DNA from: Lichenicola cladoniae
GTDB taxonomy: Bacteria > Pseudomonadota > Alphaproteobacteria > Acetobacterales > Acetobacteraceae
Direction of reading: 5' to 3'
NCBI RefSeq assembly: GCF_013201075.1
Contig: NZ_CP053711.1
Coordinates: 124,001 to 188,000 of the forward strand
DNA: 64,000 bases
In this document: one piece after another, positions 8,452-17,558 of the stretch
Position numbering within the stretch: position 1 is the first letter of the stretch
Layout of the letters: each line of letters starts with the position of its first letter
The notes under the pieces: generated by a model
What the model saw: the letters and a program-made list of their open reading frames with translations, nothing else
Told to the model about the DNA's origin: nothing
Database searches by the model: none
Position numbers and translations under genes: made by a program

Positions 8452-8649
8452 GTGAACTACCGCCAAGCGGCTCGCCTGATGATCAACAAACACAGCAGGA
8501 ATGCTAGAAAATTAGCAATGACGCGTGCAGCCGAATTACGCGCCAAGGATGAACTTGTCACCGCGGCCATATGGGTAAAAGTCAGTGATGAGATCGCGGC
8601 ACAGCAGGCGGCGCTGGATGGAGGAATAAGGGTTCTGATAGGCCTTTGA
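8452..8649 (+). CDS. Hypothetical 65-aa protein, paralogue of the 50.1-kb gene
   Basis: GTG 8452 is preceded by TTAGGAGC, a good ribosome site, and translation gives NYRQAARLMINKHSRNARKL, a basic helical middle and the end AAQQAALDGGIRVLIGL. The gene at 50142-50339 encodes almost the same protein and shares the sequence just upstream (CAGCTGCGC, then AGTTAGGA), confirming start and frame. Mostly alpha-helical, soluble, function unknown. Both copies stand alone with more than 100 bases of spacer on each side, like independently expressed accessory genes. Confidence 0.75.
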   Translation: MNYRQAARLMINKHSRNARKLAMTRAAELRAKDELVTAAIWVKVSDEIAAQQAALDGGIRVLIGL

Positions 8650-9274
8650 GGCCATCGGCCCACGCTGCACTGCCGACTAGGGGTCACTGCACTAAAGTGA
8701 ATCTCGCATACGCTAGATCTGAACCAATCAAGAACATTCCCTTAGAGAGGACTTGTGTTCCTCCGGCGCCCAGTTTCGAGCAGAGAATATGACCCTTCTC
8801 GGTTCCAGTTCTCTTCCTCTGATGGTCCGCTCTCTCTGACGCCGACACTGGATGTCAGATTGATACCTTTCTTGTGGGGCGTCGGGGACGGGGTTTTGGC
8901 CGATGTTCGATATTCAACCACATCAGCAAGCTCCCTAGTTTGCTCACGGTGCCAAATTGCCTAAGCCGAGGAGGCGGTCACCTGCCGGTGAACATCATGT
9001 TGTGACCACATGGCATTCTCGCGATTTGGTATCAGACAACATCCAAAGATCCGAGTGCGTGCCGTGCCGCAATCACTAGATGCTATCGACATCGAGATTC
9101 TGTTACGCCGGGGTCGTGAGACGATCAGGCAATGTCAGCTTGATCGCGAATGGGTCTCGGCCATGATTGCGGAGAGCCGCATCATAGTCGCACGGGCCGA
9201 CGCTGAGCGAGCTGCCGTGCGACGGGCGCGCAAGGCATTGGATGCTCAGTCTTTAGCAGGGCTCCATGACCAGA
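8650..9274. other. Mostly non-coding stretch with one doubtful ORF
   Basis: A plus-strand frame at 9010-9351 (113 residues, with an Arg-rich helical centre) has no clear ribosome site and runs 77 bases into the convergent gene at 9275-9478. Another at 8755-8964 has a purine-rich leader but no protein-like pattern. Neither is accepted as a gene. Confidence 0.4.
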
Positions 9275-9478
9275 CTAGCGGTTCACTAGCTCGTTTGGAT
9301 CCAACCCGCTCCACTCCACAAGCCGCTTGGCCTGTCGCTCGGTCAGGTTAAGACAGTTCTTGACCGCCGCCCAACGCGGCTCTTTCGTGCCTTTCCGGAT
9401 GTAGACCGAACGGGCAGATCCGATGGCGCGTTTCAGAAGTTCATCCATTGAGAAGCCGGTCAAAGGCTCAGGCATCAC
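9275..9478 (-). CDS. Hypothetical 67-aa protein, paralogue of the 54.6-kb gene
   Basis: Aligns along its whole length with the gene at 54600-54800. Shared blocks are LKRAIGSARSVYIRKGTKE, WAAVKNCLNLTERQAKRLV and LDPNELV. Conservation between the two copies is the main evidence that it is real. Its start overlaps the end of the upstream minus-strand gene by 11 bases, so the two probably form an operon. Small, soluble, mostly helical; no known family recognised. Confidence 0.65.
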   Translation of the reverse strand: MMPEPLTGFSMDELLKRAIGSARSVYIRKGTKEPRWAAVKNCLNLTERQAKRLVEWSGLDPNELVNR

Positions 9479-9737
9479 TAGCTTCCCGGACCAGCGATTG
9501 CGACGACGCGGCCGTTACGCTCGAGCCGGACCGCACCGGGTGACTCGCGCACCGCAGGCGGGCCAGGGCCCTGGACACTGTGATGTCCGGCCTGCGTCTG
9601 ACCAGGACTGCCACCCGGACAATACCCTGCCGGGAGCATCGATCGCAGTCAGCGATCAGATGCCAGTCAAAATAACCGGCGAGCCGCTGCTCCCGGACGT
9701 AGGCAGCCGCCTTCTGGCGTGATGTGTTGTGACCCAT
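9468..9737 (-). CDS. Small Cys-containing protein, possible zinc ribbon
   Basis: Starting at ATG 9737 the protein reads MGHNTSRQKAAAYVREQRLA, then a DWHLIADCDRCSR segment and RALARLRC. CDRC followed by a distant RLRC recalls small zinc-ribbon proteins with two CxxC knuckles. The second knuckle is incomplete in this frame, and a +1 frame near 9545 would supply another Cys, so a frameshift is possible. The gene precedes and overlaps the 67-residue gene. The stretch 9738-9819 to the IS21 edge has no gene. Confidence 0.45.
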   Translation of the reverse strand: MGHNTSRQKAAAYVREQRLAGYFDWHLIADCDRCSRQGIVRVAVLVRRRPDITVSRALARLRCASHPVRSGSSVTAASSQSLVREASDA

Positions 9738-9904
9738 GGCAGTTGTCTTGTTGCGTACGAACAAAACATGAACAAAGGTCAGCCTTAGAATTACGAGGGC
9801 GCGGTCTGCGCGCCACGACTGTTAATTTTCACTGAGAGCTGACCCGGCGTTTTCATTGAGAAGTGACCCGGCCAAGGGTATTTCTGTCGCACTGCTGGTG
9901 CGGG

Positions 9905-10684
9905 TCAAGCCGATGTTTTGGTTCTCCTGGTTTTGGGTTCGGTCGAACTGCTTCTGAACCTGAAGCTGTCGTTCCCGGTTTCCAGGATGTGGCAGTGGTG
10001 GGTGAGCCGGTCGAGCAGCGCGGTCGTCATCTTGGTATCGCCGAACACCTGGCCCCACTCGCTAAAGCTCAGGTTGGTGGTAATGACGACGCTGGTCTGC
10101 TCGTAGAGCTTGCTGAGCAGGTGAAATAACAGCGCGCCGCCCGACGAACTGAACGGCAGGTAGCCAAGTTCGTCCAGGATGACGAGGTCGAGACGGATCA
10201 GATGGTCGGCGAGGTGTCCGGCCTTGTTGGCGGCTTTCTCCTGTTCCAGCGTGTTGACCAGGTCCACGGTGGAAAAGAACCTGACCTTCTTGCGGCTTTG
10301 TTCGATGGCCTGGACGCCCAGTGCCGTGGCGAGGTGGCTCTTTCCGGTGCCGGGCCCGCCGATGAGCACGACGTTGTCGGCCCGGTCGGTGAACTCGCCT
10401 CGGTGCAGTTGCCTCACCGTGGCCTCGTTGACCTCGCTGGCGGCGAAGTCGAAGCTGGCCAGGTCCTTGTAGGCCGGAAACCGTGCTGCCTTGGTGTGAT
10501 AGGCGATGGAGCGTACCTCGCGCTCGGCCATCTCGGCCTTAAGCAGCTGCGACATGGTGGGGACGGCCGCCTCGAACGCAGGGCCGCCTTGCTCGGCCAG
10601 TTCTCCCACCGCCTGAGCCATGCCGAACATCTTGAGCCCGCGCAGCATGACCACGAGGGCGGCGCTGGCGGGATCATGACGCAT
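9905..10684 (-). CDS. istB: IS21 helper ATPase IstB
   Basis: A 259-residue AAA+ ATPase related to DnaC/DnaA. It has an N-terminal helical region, Walker A in [16 protein letters not shown], Walker B in [13 protein letters not shown], a sensor segment ([13 protein letters not shown]) and [11 protein letters not shown] near the end. The ATG at 10684 overlaps the istA stop by 11 bases, the usual IS21 coupling. IstB remodels target DNA and delivers it to IstA. Frame intact and length normal. Confidence 0.95.
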   Translation of the reverse strand: MRHDPASAALVVMLRGLKMFGMAQAVGELAEQGGPAFEAAVPTMSQLLKAEMAEREVRSIAYHTKAARFPAYKDLASFDFAASEVNEATVRQLHRGEFTDRADNVVLIGGPGTGKSHLATALGVQAIEQSRKKVRFFSTVDLVNTLEQEKAANKAGHLADHLIRLDLVILDELGYLPFSSSGGALLFHLLSKLYEQTSVVITTNLSFSEWGQVFGDTKMTTALLDRLTHHCHILETGNDSFRFRSSSTEPKTRRTKTSA

Positions 10685-12197
10685 GGCGCAGCTCCCGGTC
10701 CCGCAGCGCGTCGTAGCGCTCGATATCGGCCTTGGGCTCCTGTCGCAGCACGAGAGCCTGCGGTGCGTTGATGGCGGCAGTTGCGCCATGGCCGTCCGTC
10801 AGGCGGTGGAGGATGTTGAGGACATGGGTCTTAGTGGCGACACCGTCCTCGAGAGCCAGTTCCACCGCGCACAACACCGCCTGCTCATCGTGTTGCAGTA
10901 CCAGGGCAAGGACGTCCACCATCTCCCGATCGCCCCCTGGCCGCCGCAGCAGTGCGGTCTGGAGTGTGCGAAACGCTTCCGGCATTTCGGCAAAGGGCGC
11001 GCCATTGCGCAGAGCCCCCGGCTTGCGCTGGATCACCGCCAGGTAATGCCGCCAGTCGTAGACGGTGCGGCGGGGGACATCGTGCGAGCGTTCGACGATG
11101 CGGACGTGCTCGCATAAGACCTGCCCCTCGGCTACCACGATCAGGCGATCGGGATAGACCCGCAGGCTGACCGGCCGGTTGGCAAACGAGGCGGGCACGC
11201 TGTAGCGGTTGGCCTCGAAATGCAGCAGGCAGGTCGGCGACACCCGTTTGGGGTGCTCGACAAAGCCATCGAACGCCCGGCCCACCGGCATCAGGCTCGC
11301 CCGCTCCTCGGCGTGAACGTCAGCGACGCTGCCCGGCAGCACCCCGTGCACGAGCTCGCCCCAGCGCTCGATGCAGCGCGTCTCGAGCCACGCGTTGAGT
11401 TCTGGCAGGTCGGCAAAGGACGGCACGGCCTGCCAGAGCTGCCGCCGCGCATCCTGTACGTTTTTCTCGACCTGACCTTTCTCCCAGCCCGAGGCTGGGC
11501 TGCAGAACGTGGGCTCGAACAGGTAATGGCTGGCCATGGCGGCAAAGCGTGCGTTGACCTGCCGCGCCTTGCCCACCCCGATCCGGTCCACGGCGGTTCG
11601 CATGTTGTCGAAGATGCCCCGGCGCGGAACCCCGCCCAGCACCCGGAACGCCTCGGCCAGGGCGTCGAACAGCATCTCGTGCGTCTGTAGCCTGTAGGCC
11701 CTGACCACGAAGGCCCGGCTATGCGCGAGCTTGGTGTGCGCGGCCTGCAGCTTGACCCGTTTGCCGGCGATCGTTGCCCAGTCCTCGCTCCAGTCGAACT
11801 GGAAAGCATCTCCCGGAGAGAAAACCAGCGGCACGAACACTCCGCGCCCGGTAGTGCGCTGCGCGACCATGCGCTCCGCTCGCCAATGCCGGGCAAAAGC
11901 GGCAACCCGTGCGTAGGAGCCGTCATAACCCAGCACGACGAGGTCCGCGTGCAACCGGCGAGCGGTCCGGCGCGACTTGCGCCCTTTGCCTGCCTCCACC
12001 GCCAGCCATCCCGACAGCTTGTCTGCGAACGGGTCCAGCCGGCTCGGGCGCTCCGGCACCTTGAACCTGACTTCGACCGCGTCCGAACGCAGGTATTTGC
12101 GGATCGTGTTCCGCGACAACCCCGTCCGCCTCTCAATGTCTCGGATCGAAATCTGATCCCTGTGACGCCAACGGTGGATCACACTCAACAACTCCAT
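10674..12197 (-). CDS. istA: IS21 transposase IstA
   Basis: A 507-residue IstA from ATG 12197, where the family usually begins ([20 protein letters not shown]). It has an N-terminal helix-turn-helix ([16 protein letters not shown]), then a retroviral-type DDE integrase core. FQFDWSEDW carries the first Asp, [11 protein letters not shown] the second, and [13 protein letters not shown] the Glu. A beta-barrel and C-terminal tail follow. The final codons overlap istB. Upstream in-frame codons to 12248 lie in the terminal region and are probably untranslated. Frame intact. Confidence 0.93.
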   Translation of the reverse strand: MELLSVIHRWRHRDQISIRDIERRTGLSRNTIRKYLRSDAVEVRFKVPERPSRLDPFADKLSGWLAVEAGKGRKSRRTARRLHADLVVLGYDGSYARVAAFARHWRAERMVAQRTTGRGVFVPLVFSPGDAFQFDWSEDWATIAGKRVKLQAAHTKLAHSRAFVVRAYRLQTHEMLFDALAEAFRVLGGVPRRGIFDNMRTAVDRIGVGKARQVNARFAAMASHYLFEPTFCSPASGWEKGQVEKNVQDARRQLWQAVPSFADLPELNAWLETRCIERWGELVHGVLPGSVADVHAEERASLMPVGRAFDGFVEHPKRVSPTCLLHFEANRYSVPASFANRPVSLRVYPDRLIVVAEGQVLCEHVRIVERSHDVPRRTVYDWRHYLAVIQRKPGALRNGAPFAEMPEAFRTLQTALLRRPGGDREMVDVLALVLQHDEQAVLCAVELALEDGVATKTHVLNILHRLTDGHGATAAINAPQALVLRQEPKADIERYDALRDRELRHAS

Positions 12198-12309
12198 GTC
12201 GATCACTCCAATAACCCCAACCATTCGGCAAGGGATGTGAACAGACACGGGTCAAATCTCAGCGAAAACTCAGGCCCTACCCGGGGCAGATCTCAATGCA
12301 AATCAACAA

Positions 12310-12538
12310 TCTACAGCTACGGCGGCGTGGCATCACGACGATCGTCCTGGGCGGGATCGCGACCAACATGGGCGTCGAATCGACTGCGCGGGCCGCGCAC
12401 GAGCACGGCTACGCGGTGGTCATCGCGGAAGACCTCACCACGACGATGACGGACGAGATGCACCGCTTCGCCATCGACCGCGTCTTTCCCCTGCTTGGAC
12501 GCGTGACCACCGCGGACGGGATCGAGCTCGCGCGCTGA
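12310..12538 (+). pseudogene. C-terminal fragment of an isochorismatase-like cysteine hydrolase
   Basis: Immediately after the IS21 right end the plus frame reads LRRRGITTIVLGGIATNMGVE, then ARAAHEHGYAVVIAEDL. This is the central signature of isochorismatase-family hydrolases, where the cis-peptide and Cys region normally reads GxxTNxCV. Here the sequence is ATNMGVE, so Met-Gly stands where the nucleophilic Cys is expected. The N-terminal half is missing, removed or displaced by IS21. The stop at 12536-12538 lies two bases before the start of the transporter, suggesting a former two-gene operon. Confidence 0.75.
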
Positions 12539-12540
12539 AC

Positions 12541-13989
12541 GTGCGTCGCACGCCGGCGGCGCAGTCTAGGGAGGCCGTCTCGGCGCCCGACGGCGATCGG
12601 ACCGGACGGCTACCCCTTGCGGTCTGGCAGGTCGTCGGCGTCGCAGCCATTGGTTCGTTTATGGCGCAGCTCGACGCGACCGTGGTCAACGTGTCGCTCG
12701 GAAGCCTTAGCCGGGACCTGCATGCCAGCCTCGCAACGATCCAGTGGGTGGTGAGCGGCTATCTTCTGGCGCTCGCACTGGTCCTTCCGCTGAATGGCTG
12801 GCTTGTGGATCGGATCGGTGCCAAGGCCGTCTATCTCTGGTGCTTCGCGGCCTTCACCTTATCATCGACGTTGTGCGGGCTGGCGTGGTCCGCAGAGTCC
12901 CTGATCGCATTCCGGATTCTACAGGGCATGAGCGGCGGCCTGCTCGCCCCCATGGCCCAGATGATGGTCGCGCGGGTCGCTGGGCGGCAGATGGCGCGGG
13001 TCGCGAGTTACGTCACGATGCCTGTCCTGCTCGCGCCGCTCCTTGGGCCAGTGGTCGCGGGGGCTATTCTTCATTATGCCTCCTGGCGCTGGCTGTTCCT
13101 CGTCAACCTCCCGGTTGGGGTGATGGCATTCGCTCTTGCAGCCGTCTTACTGAGCGACGATCGGAACGAGACACGGCCGCGCACGCTCGACCTGACGGGG
13201 CTGGCTCTCCTGTCGCCGGGACTTTTCTTGTTCCTGTACGGCTCCGACCACGCTGGCACGCCGGTCGGTCGAGCCTCACTCGCGATCTCCGTCGTTGTGC
13301 TCGTGTGGTTCTGCTGGAACGCGTCGCGAAAGGGTGACGCTGCACTGATCGACCTTCGGCTCCTCCGCAACAAGCCGTTCGCCGCCTCGGTCCTTGTCAT
13401 GTTCATGATGAACGGAGTGTCTTTCGCCGGTCAGATGCTGATACCGATCTTTCTGACACACGGGTGCGGGTTGTCGCCGGAACGCAGCGGATTGCTGCTG
13501 GCGCCGCTCGGCCTCGGGATGATGTGCACCTACCCGTTCATCGGCGCCCTCACCGACCGGTTCGGCATCCGCAGACTGGCGGGCGCTGGTGCGCTGCTGG
13601 CAATCTTGTGGACAGTGCCACTGCTCTTTCTCGCGAGTCACGGGCTCTCCGTCCCGCTCCTCGTTGGGAGCCTCTTTCTACGCGGCGCCGGCATCAGCGC
13701 GGTTGGCGTGCCGTCGATGACTGCTAGCTATGCGACGATAGCGAAACCGAAACTGCCGATGGCGGCTTCAGCCTCCAACATCGTCCAGCGCCTTGGCGGC
13801 CCGACATTAACCACGGTATGCGCGACCTTTCTCGGCTGGCGTCTTTCGGCGATCTCCGGCCCGGCGTCATCCCTGGAAGGGTTCGTCGCGACGTTCGCGC
13901 TGCTGTCAGCGCTTCATGCGGCGCTGTATCTCACGACACTCCGGTTGCCGGCCGTGCTTCCAGACCCAGAACCCGAACAGCCAGGCTGA
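12541..13989 (+). CDS. MFS exporter, DHA2 (EmrB/QacA) type
   Basis: A 482-residue inner-membrane protein with about 14 predicted membrane helices. The DHA2 signatures are present: MAQLDATVVNVSLGSLSRDL in helix 1 (motif D1), QWVVSGYLLALALVLPLNGW with the motif A loop VDRIGAKAVY, and the motif C-like VLLAPLLGPVVAGAILHYASW in helix 5. These are proton-driven drug or metabolite exporters. The GTG start lies two bases after the hydrolase remnant's stop, so it probably lost its native promoter. No fusion-protein gene is adjacent, unlike the second DHA2 gene at 42136. The substrate is unknown. Confidence 0.9.
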   Translation: MRRTPAAQSREAVSAPDGDRTGRLPLAVWQVVGVAAIGSFMAQLDATVVNVSLGSLSRDLHASLATIQWVVSGYLLALALVLPLNGWLVDRIGAKAVYLWCFAAFTLSSTLCGLAWSAESLIAFRILQGMSGGLLAPMAQMMVARVAGRQMARVASYVTMPVLLAPLLGPVVAGAILHYASWRWLFLVNLPVGVMAFALAAVLLSDDRNETRPRTLDLTGLALLSPGLFLFLYGSDHAGTPVGRASLAISVVVLVWFCWNASRKGDAALIDLRLLRNKPFAASVLVMFMMNGVSFAGQMLIPIFLTHGCGLSPERSGLLLAPLGLGMMCTYPFIGALTDRFGIRRLAGAGALLAILWTVPLLFLASHGLSVPLLVGSLFLRGAGISAVGVPSMTASYATIAKPKLPMAASASNIVQRLGGPTLTTVCATFLGWRLSAISGPASSLEGFVATFALLSALHAALYLTTLRLPAVLPDPEPEQPG

Positions 13990-14235
13990 TCGGCGCGGTC
14001 AGGTTCGTGTCTTACATATAGCGGCGATCTCTATAACGGCCGAATGCACAAAACAATCGATTGATGTACTGGACTGAGGTCATCCCGCGTGTGCGGTAGG
14101 ATCGAGTTTCAGCACGCATCAACTCATGTATCTATCTGCGGCCAGTAAACCCATTCAGTAAGGTTTATGCTGAACCGAACTTTTGGTTCCATTACTACCG
14201 GACCCCCGGATTATGTGGACCTCCTAGACACGGCT

Positions 14236-14850
14236 CTAGGCGGCCTCTGCCTCGATCTCGCTCTGGAATTTGGCAAGGAAGTCATCGCGGCCGATCTGGC
14301 CCGTGTCGACCGCCTTCGCATTGCCGGCAGCGATGAAGGTGACGTCCGTGATACCGATGACTTTGAGGATCAGCCGGAGATACTGGGTCGCGATGTCGCG
14401 GTCGCGGATGGGTGAGTCCTCGGTGTAGACGCCGCCGGAGGCGAGAAGCACGGTCGCCTTCTTTACGGCGACGAGACCGCTGCCATCCGTGCCGAGCGTC
14501 AGCCCCTTACGAACGATGTGGTCAATCCACGCCTTGAGCGCGGCGGGCACGTTGTAGTTGTAGACTGGAGTGGCGATCACGAGATGGTCGGTTGCCAGCA
14601 GCTCGGCGACGAGTTCGTCCGACAGGCGCAATGCCTCCTTCATTTCGGGCGAGTGCTGCTCGGCCGGTGTGAAATAGGCCTGGAGCCAAGGCCCTGTCAC
14701 GAACGGCAAGTCGGTTTCCATCAAGTCGCGATCAACCACTTCGCCGTTTGGATGCGCCGCTTGCCATTCGGTGACGAACCGGCGGGTGAGGCCACGTGAG
14801 ATCGAGTAGTCGCCGCGCGGGCTGGTTTCGACGACGAGAAGCTTGGACAT
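14236..14850 (-). CDS. azoR: FMN-dependent NADH:quinone/azo reductase, AzoR type
   Basis: A 204-residue flavodoxin-fold enzyme. It has the N-terminal phosphate loop region ([17 protein letters not shown]), the family motif [19 protein letters not shown] and LLASGGVY near the flavin site. AzoR reduces quinones, and azo dyes in vitro, by two electrons using NADH, protecting against quinone stress. AAGGAGG lies 9-10 bases upstream of the ATG. The dioxygenase gene is 24 bases upstream on the same strand, indicating a two-gene operon under the divergent LysR gene. Family sure; the substrate is inferred from context. Confidence 0.93.
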   Translation of the reverse strand: MSKLLVVETSPRGDYSISRGLTRRFVTEWQAAHPNGEVVDRDLMETDLPFVTGPWLQAYFTPAEQHSPEMKEALRLSDELVAELLATDHLVIATPVYNYNVPAALKAWIDHIVRKGLTLGTDGSGLVAVKKATVLLASGGVYTEDSPIRDRDIATQYLRLILKVIGITDVTFIAAGNAKAVDTGQIGRDDFLAKFQSEIEAEAA

Positions 14851-14874
14851 AAGTGTTCCTCCTTACGTGTGGGG

Positions 14875-15666
14875 TTAGCCGAAGCGGAAGCCGGAAATCG
14901 GTTTGCCGAGCGCATGGCCGTGGAAATGGACGGCGCCGGGCTCGCCTGACGCCGCCCCGGCGGCGACCATCAACGGTAGCAAGTGATCCTCGTGGGGTTG
15001 CGCGTCGCGGGCGCAGGGAGCGTCTTCCCAGCGGATCAGCGCGCTGTCGCGTGTCTCGCCGTCGATCATCGCTGACCGCAGCCAACCATCAAATGCTTCG
15101 GCCTCGGGGTCTAGTCTCTCGCCACCGAAGAAGCCGCGCATGTTGTGATAGGTCTGGCCGCTACCGAGTATCAGCACGCCTTCGCCCCGTAGCGGCTTGA
15201 GCGCACGCCCGATCGCAAGGTGGGTGGCCGGATCGAGACCGCGTTGCAACGAGAGCTGCATCAGCGGAATGTCAGCATCAGGCACCATCACCTTGAGAGG
15301 CACGAACACGCCGTGGTCCCAGCCACGTGCTGGCTCACTATTGCTGGGGATGCCAGCGGCCGAAAGAAGACTGCGCACGCGCGCCGCCAGGTCGGGCTCA
15401 CCGGGGGCCGGCCATATCAACTGATAGGTATAGTCGGGGAAACCGCCGTAATCGAACAGCAGCGGAGGCGACGCGCCGGCATTGACGGTCGGCACATTCT
15501 CTTCCCAATGGCCCGAGATGGCGAGGATGGCACGCGGCCTCTCGGAGAGCGTGGCCATGAAGCCGCGCAGGTAGCTTTCCAGCTCGCTCCACGTCTCGCG
15601 CATCGGTCCCGGCTCAAGAAAGAAACACGGGCCGCCGCCATGGTTGATGAAGAAGGTCGGTTGCAT
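14875..15666 (-). CDS. DODA-type extradiol ring-cleavage dioxygenase
   Basis: A 263-residue class III extradiol dioxygenase of the 4,5-DOPA dioxygenase/YgiD group. It begins MQPTFFINHGGGPCFF with the first metal-ligand His. ISGHWEE, GWDHGVFVPLKVM and LGSGQTYHN follow, with a late VHFHGHAL segment, all typical of the His-rich active site. Such enzymes open catecholic rings with Fe or Zn in the cytoplasm. It is the first gene of the dodA-azoR pair and is divergent from a LysR gene across 76 bases. Pairing with a quinone reductase suggests response to catechol or quinone compounds. Confidence 0.92.
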   Translation of the reverse strand: MQPTFFINHGGGPCFFLEPGPMRETWSELESYLRGFMATLSERPRAILAISGHWEENVPTVNAGASPPLLFDYGGFPDYTYQLIWPAPGEPDLAARVRSLLSAAGIPSNSEPARGWDHGVFVPLKVMVPDADIPLMQLSLQRGLDPATHLAIGRALKPLRGEGVLILGSGQTYHNMRGFFGGERLDPEAEAFDGWLRSAMIDGETRDSALIRWEDAPCARDAQPHEDHLLPLMVAAGAASGEPGAVHFHGHALGKPISGFRFG

Positions 15667-15703
15667 GACTGACCATGTGGCCCATCGAAACCATGCACGG
15701 AAG

Positions 15704-15729
15704 CGATAAATATATGATAGTCCTTATCG
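15704..15729. promoter_or_regulatory. Candidate LysR operator between dioxygenase and lysR genes
   Basis: An interrupted palindrome CGATAA-N14-TTATCG lies in the 76-base divergent spacer. Its outer spacing and AT-rich centre fit the T-N11-A type of site bound by LysR-family regulators, and it would allow control of both directions. TATGAT inside it could serve as a -10 element. Confidence 0.55.
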
Positions 15730-15742
15730 GCAGGGATGATGG

Positions 15743-16639
15743 ATGATCGGAAGCCTCACCCTTGACCAGCTTCGCGTGCTGGTCGCAATCGCGGACACGG
15801 GCAGCTTCTCCGCCGCAGGCCGCAAGCTCGGGCGCGTGCAATCCGCCATCAGCCAGGCCGTCGCGACCTTGGAGAGTGTGCAGGGCGTGGCGCTGTTCGA
15901 CCGGTCGGAGTTCCGGCCTGCGTTGACCGATGTGGGCCGCGTGCTGGTAGGACAGGCCCGCACCCTCTTGTCCGGTGCCGCCCGCTTTGAAGCACTCGCC
16001 GCCGGCATGCGCGAAGGGCTTGAGCCCGAGCTGGCTGTCGCGATCGATCCGCTGGTTCCGACCGCAGCCTTTATCGATAGCCTGCAAGCGCTACGCCTCG
16101 AGTTTCCCTACCTTCCCGTCAGCTTCTCCACCGAAGGGCTGGGCGGGGCTGAGCGAAGGTTGCGACGGGGGGACGCCGCGCTCGCGCTTTGCATCCTGTT
16201 GCCCAGTGTACCCGACGATGTGGCGGCCCTACCGCTGCTCGGTATCAACCTCATTCCTGTCGTGTCCCCGGCTCATCCCTTGGCTGGGCTGGACCGGCCG
16301 GCAACGCACGTCGACCTGGACGAGCATATTCAACTCGTGCTGTCCGACCCTGCCGCGCCCGATGGCCCCAGCTACGGCGTAATTGGCACTAGGGCTTGGC
16401 GTTTCGTGGAACTCGGGCGGCGACTGGACTTCTTGCTAGCGGGCCTGGGCTGGTGCCGAATGCCCGAATATCTCGTCATGCCGCACTTGGCCGATGGTCG
16501 CCTTGTCTCCCTGGCGATCGAAAACGATCCCGCCCGCGCGACGGGGCCGCTGACAATCTACGCCGCTCACATGCGGGATCGCTCTCTCGGTCGGGCCGGG
16601 AGTTGGCTACTCAACGATCTACAGGCTCGCCTCGCTTAG
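15743..16639 (+). CDS. LysR-family transcription regulator
   Basis: A 298-residue LTTR. The N-terminal winged HTH (residues 1-60) reads LTLDQLRVLVAIADTGSFSA, then GRVQSAISQAVATLE. The C-terminal part is a periplasmic-binding-protein-like effector domain. It is divergent from the dioxygenase/azoreductase pair with a palindrome in the spacer, the standard arrangement for a LysR activator and its target, so it probably senses an aromatic or quinone inducer. It starts at ATG 15743; ATGATGGATG just upstream offers an alternative in another frame. The gene looks intact. Confidence 0.92.
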   Translation: MIGSLTLDQLRVLVAIADTGSFSAAGRKLGRVQSAISQAVATLESVQGVALFDRSEFRPALTDVGRVLVGQARTLLSGAARFEALAAGMREGLEPELAVAIDPLVPTAAFIDSLQALRLEFPYLPVSFSTEGLGGAERRLRRGDAALALCILLPSVPDDVAALPLLGINLIPVVSPAHPLAGLDRPATHVDLDEHIQLVLSDPAAPDGPSYGVIGTRAWRFVELGRRLDFLLAGLGWCRMPEYLVMPHLADGRLVSLAIENDPARATGPLTIYAAHMRDRSLGRAGSWLLNDLQARLA

Positions 16640-16750
16640 GGCGGCTAGTTCCCGCTTTCACGCTTCTTTTCGAGAGAGCTGGTATCGTCGTCATCAGGTC
16701 AGCGAGCGTTTGCAAAGCGTTGAAAATGGCTTCTCATTTGCCCACGGTCG

Positions 16751-17124
16751 CCAGCTCGCGCATCGCAGCTTGGTTCGAATTGATCGAGTAGAGGTTGCAG
16801 ATAGCACTGGCTCCAGGTGTAGCTGACGATGCCCAGCGGCGATCTAAGAGACCCGCTCGATCCGCACCCGAGCGAGTCCCTGTTTCTGCATCCCGAGATG
16901 TCGGGCGGCCCCTAGGCTGAGGTCAAGCGCACGGCCGCGGTGCCCCACACGATCGGTCACCAGCACCAGCGCGTTACGGTGGTTCGCCAAGTTCGTCACC
17001 CGAACTGTAGCGCCCAGCGGGAGCGTGCGACTGGCCGCAGTCATTCCCAGAGGCTTAAAGCGCTTCCCGTTCGCCATTCGTCGACCACTCTGGCGCGCAC
17101 CGTAGAAGCTGGCGGTGGTGCCGG
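16751..17124. repeat. Duplicated segment with the 3' part of rlpA (copy A)
   Basis: This stretch aligns without gaps, at a constant offset of 13620, with 30371-30744. It covers about 90 bases downstream of rlpA and roughly the last 95 codons of the gene. Identity is high but with scattered substitutions, about 10 in one compared 60-base block, so the duplication is not recent. Copy B ends six bases before an IS66 element. Confidence 0.85.
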
Positions 17125-17251
17125 CCGCAAGGTGGTGGCTATGGCTGCTGCTATGCGATCGGTGATGCCGGTGGCCATGCGCCTCCGCTGCAGCAGCGCC
17201 CATAACAACCAGAAAACACGAAACCGCGAGGCTTTGGAGGTAGGAGACCAT
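16844..17251 (-). CDS. rlpA: RlpA-like secreted double-psi beta-barrel protein
   Basis: A 135-residue protein with a signal peptide (about residues 1-24: MVSYLQSLAVSCFLVVMGAA, then AAEAHG). A His-rich linker (HRHHRSHSSSHSHH) follows, then the RlpA/DPBB domain: TTASFYGARQSGRRMANGKR, the LPLGATVRVTNLANHRNALV core and DRVGHRGRALDLSLGAARHLG. The conserved catalytic Asp of lytic transglycosylases is present in ALDLS. It lacks the C-terminal SPOR domain of E. coli RlpA, which is common in alphaproteobacteria. Likely a periplasmic peptidoglycan-acting protein. The His-rich linker could bind metal. Copy B lies at 30464-30750. Confidence 0.9.
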   Translation of the reverse strand: MVSYLQSLAVSCFLVVMGAAAAEAHGHRHHRSHSSSHSHHLAAGTTASFYGARQSGRRMANGKRFKPLGMTAASRTLPLGATVRVTNLANHRNALVLVTDRVGHRGRALDLSLGAARHLGMQKQGLARVRIERVS

Positions 17252-17324
17252 GCTTCTACCTTAAGACTGATCTTGAGCTGCGCAATGCTAGAGCCTGCAC
17301 GGTCATATTGACCGCACAGGTGGC

Positions 17325-17558
17325 CTAGCCGGCCGCTAACAGCTCCTCCGTCACTCCTGACGGCGGATGTTCGGTGATCACGCTAGCCGGCCGCTGTCCG
17401 CACTTCTGGGAGCGCAATCGCCGCACCAGGTGCCCCAACACTCGCTCTTCACGATCCTTCAGCTTCACCCGCGCCAACGCCGGCAGCGGTGTCTGGTGCT
17501 CACGGCCGCAGGCGCAGCGCACCGTTAGCGTCCAAAAAAGATCGAAGACCCGCACGCT
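17325..17558 (-). CDS. Small CxC...CG zinc-ribbon-like protein
   Basis: From GTG 17558 the frame reads FDLFWTLTVRCACGREHQTP, then RVLGHLVRRLRSQKCGQRPA and a short tail. CACG and QKCG some 35 residues apart resemble a zinc ribbon seen in small plasmid-borne proteins of this bacterial group, although one Cys of the second knuckle is replaced by Ser-Gln. It overlaps the end of the decayed ISL3 transposase in another frame, so its true start is uncertain. Function unknown. Confidence 0.4.
   Translation of the reverse strand, partial: SVRVFDLFWTLTVRCACGREHQTPLPALARVKLKDREERVLGHLVRRLRSQKCGQRPASVITEHPPSGVTEELLAAG

Larger units (their letters stand above)
9820..12309 (-). mobile_element. Complete IS21-family element with terminal inverted repeats
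   Basis: The ends are visible. The left edge at 9820 begins TGTTAATTTTCACTGAGAG, and the right edge read inward from 12309 begins TGTTGATTTGCATTGAGA; 21 of the first 26 positions match. Each end also has an inner copy of the motif (TTTTCATTGAGAAGTGACCC at 9851; a CTCAGCGAAAACTCAG region at 12258), typical of the multiple transposase sites of IS21 elements. It carries istA and istB on the minus strand. No target duplication is seen: the left flank is CACGAC and the right flank ATCTAC. Confidence 0.9.
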
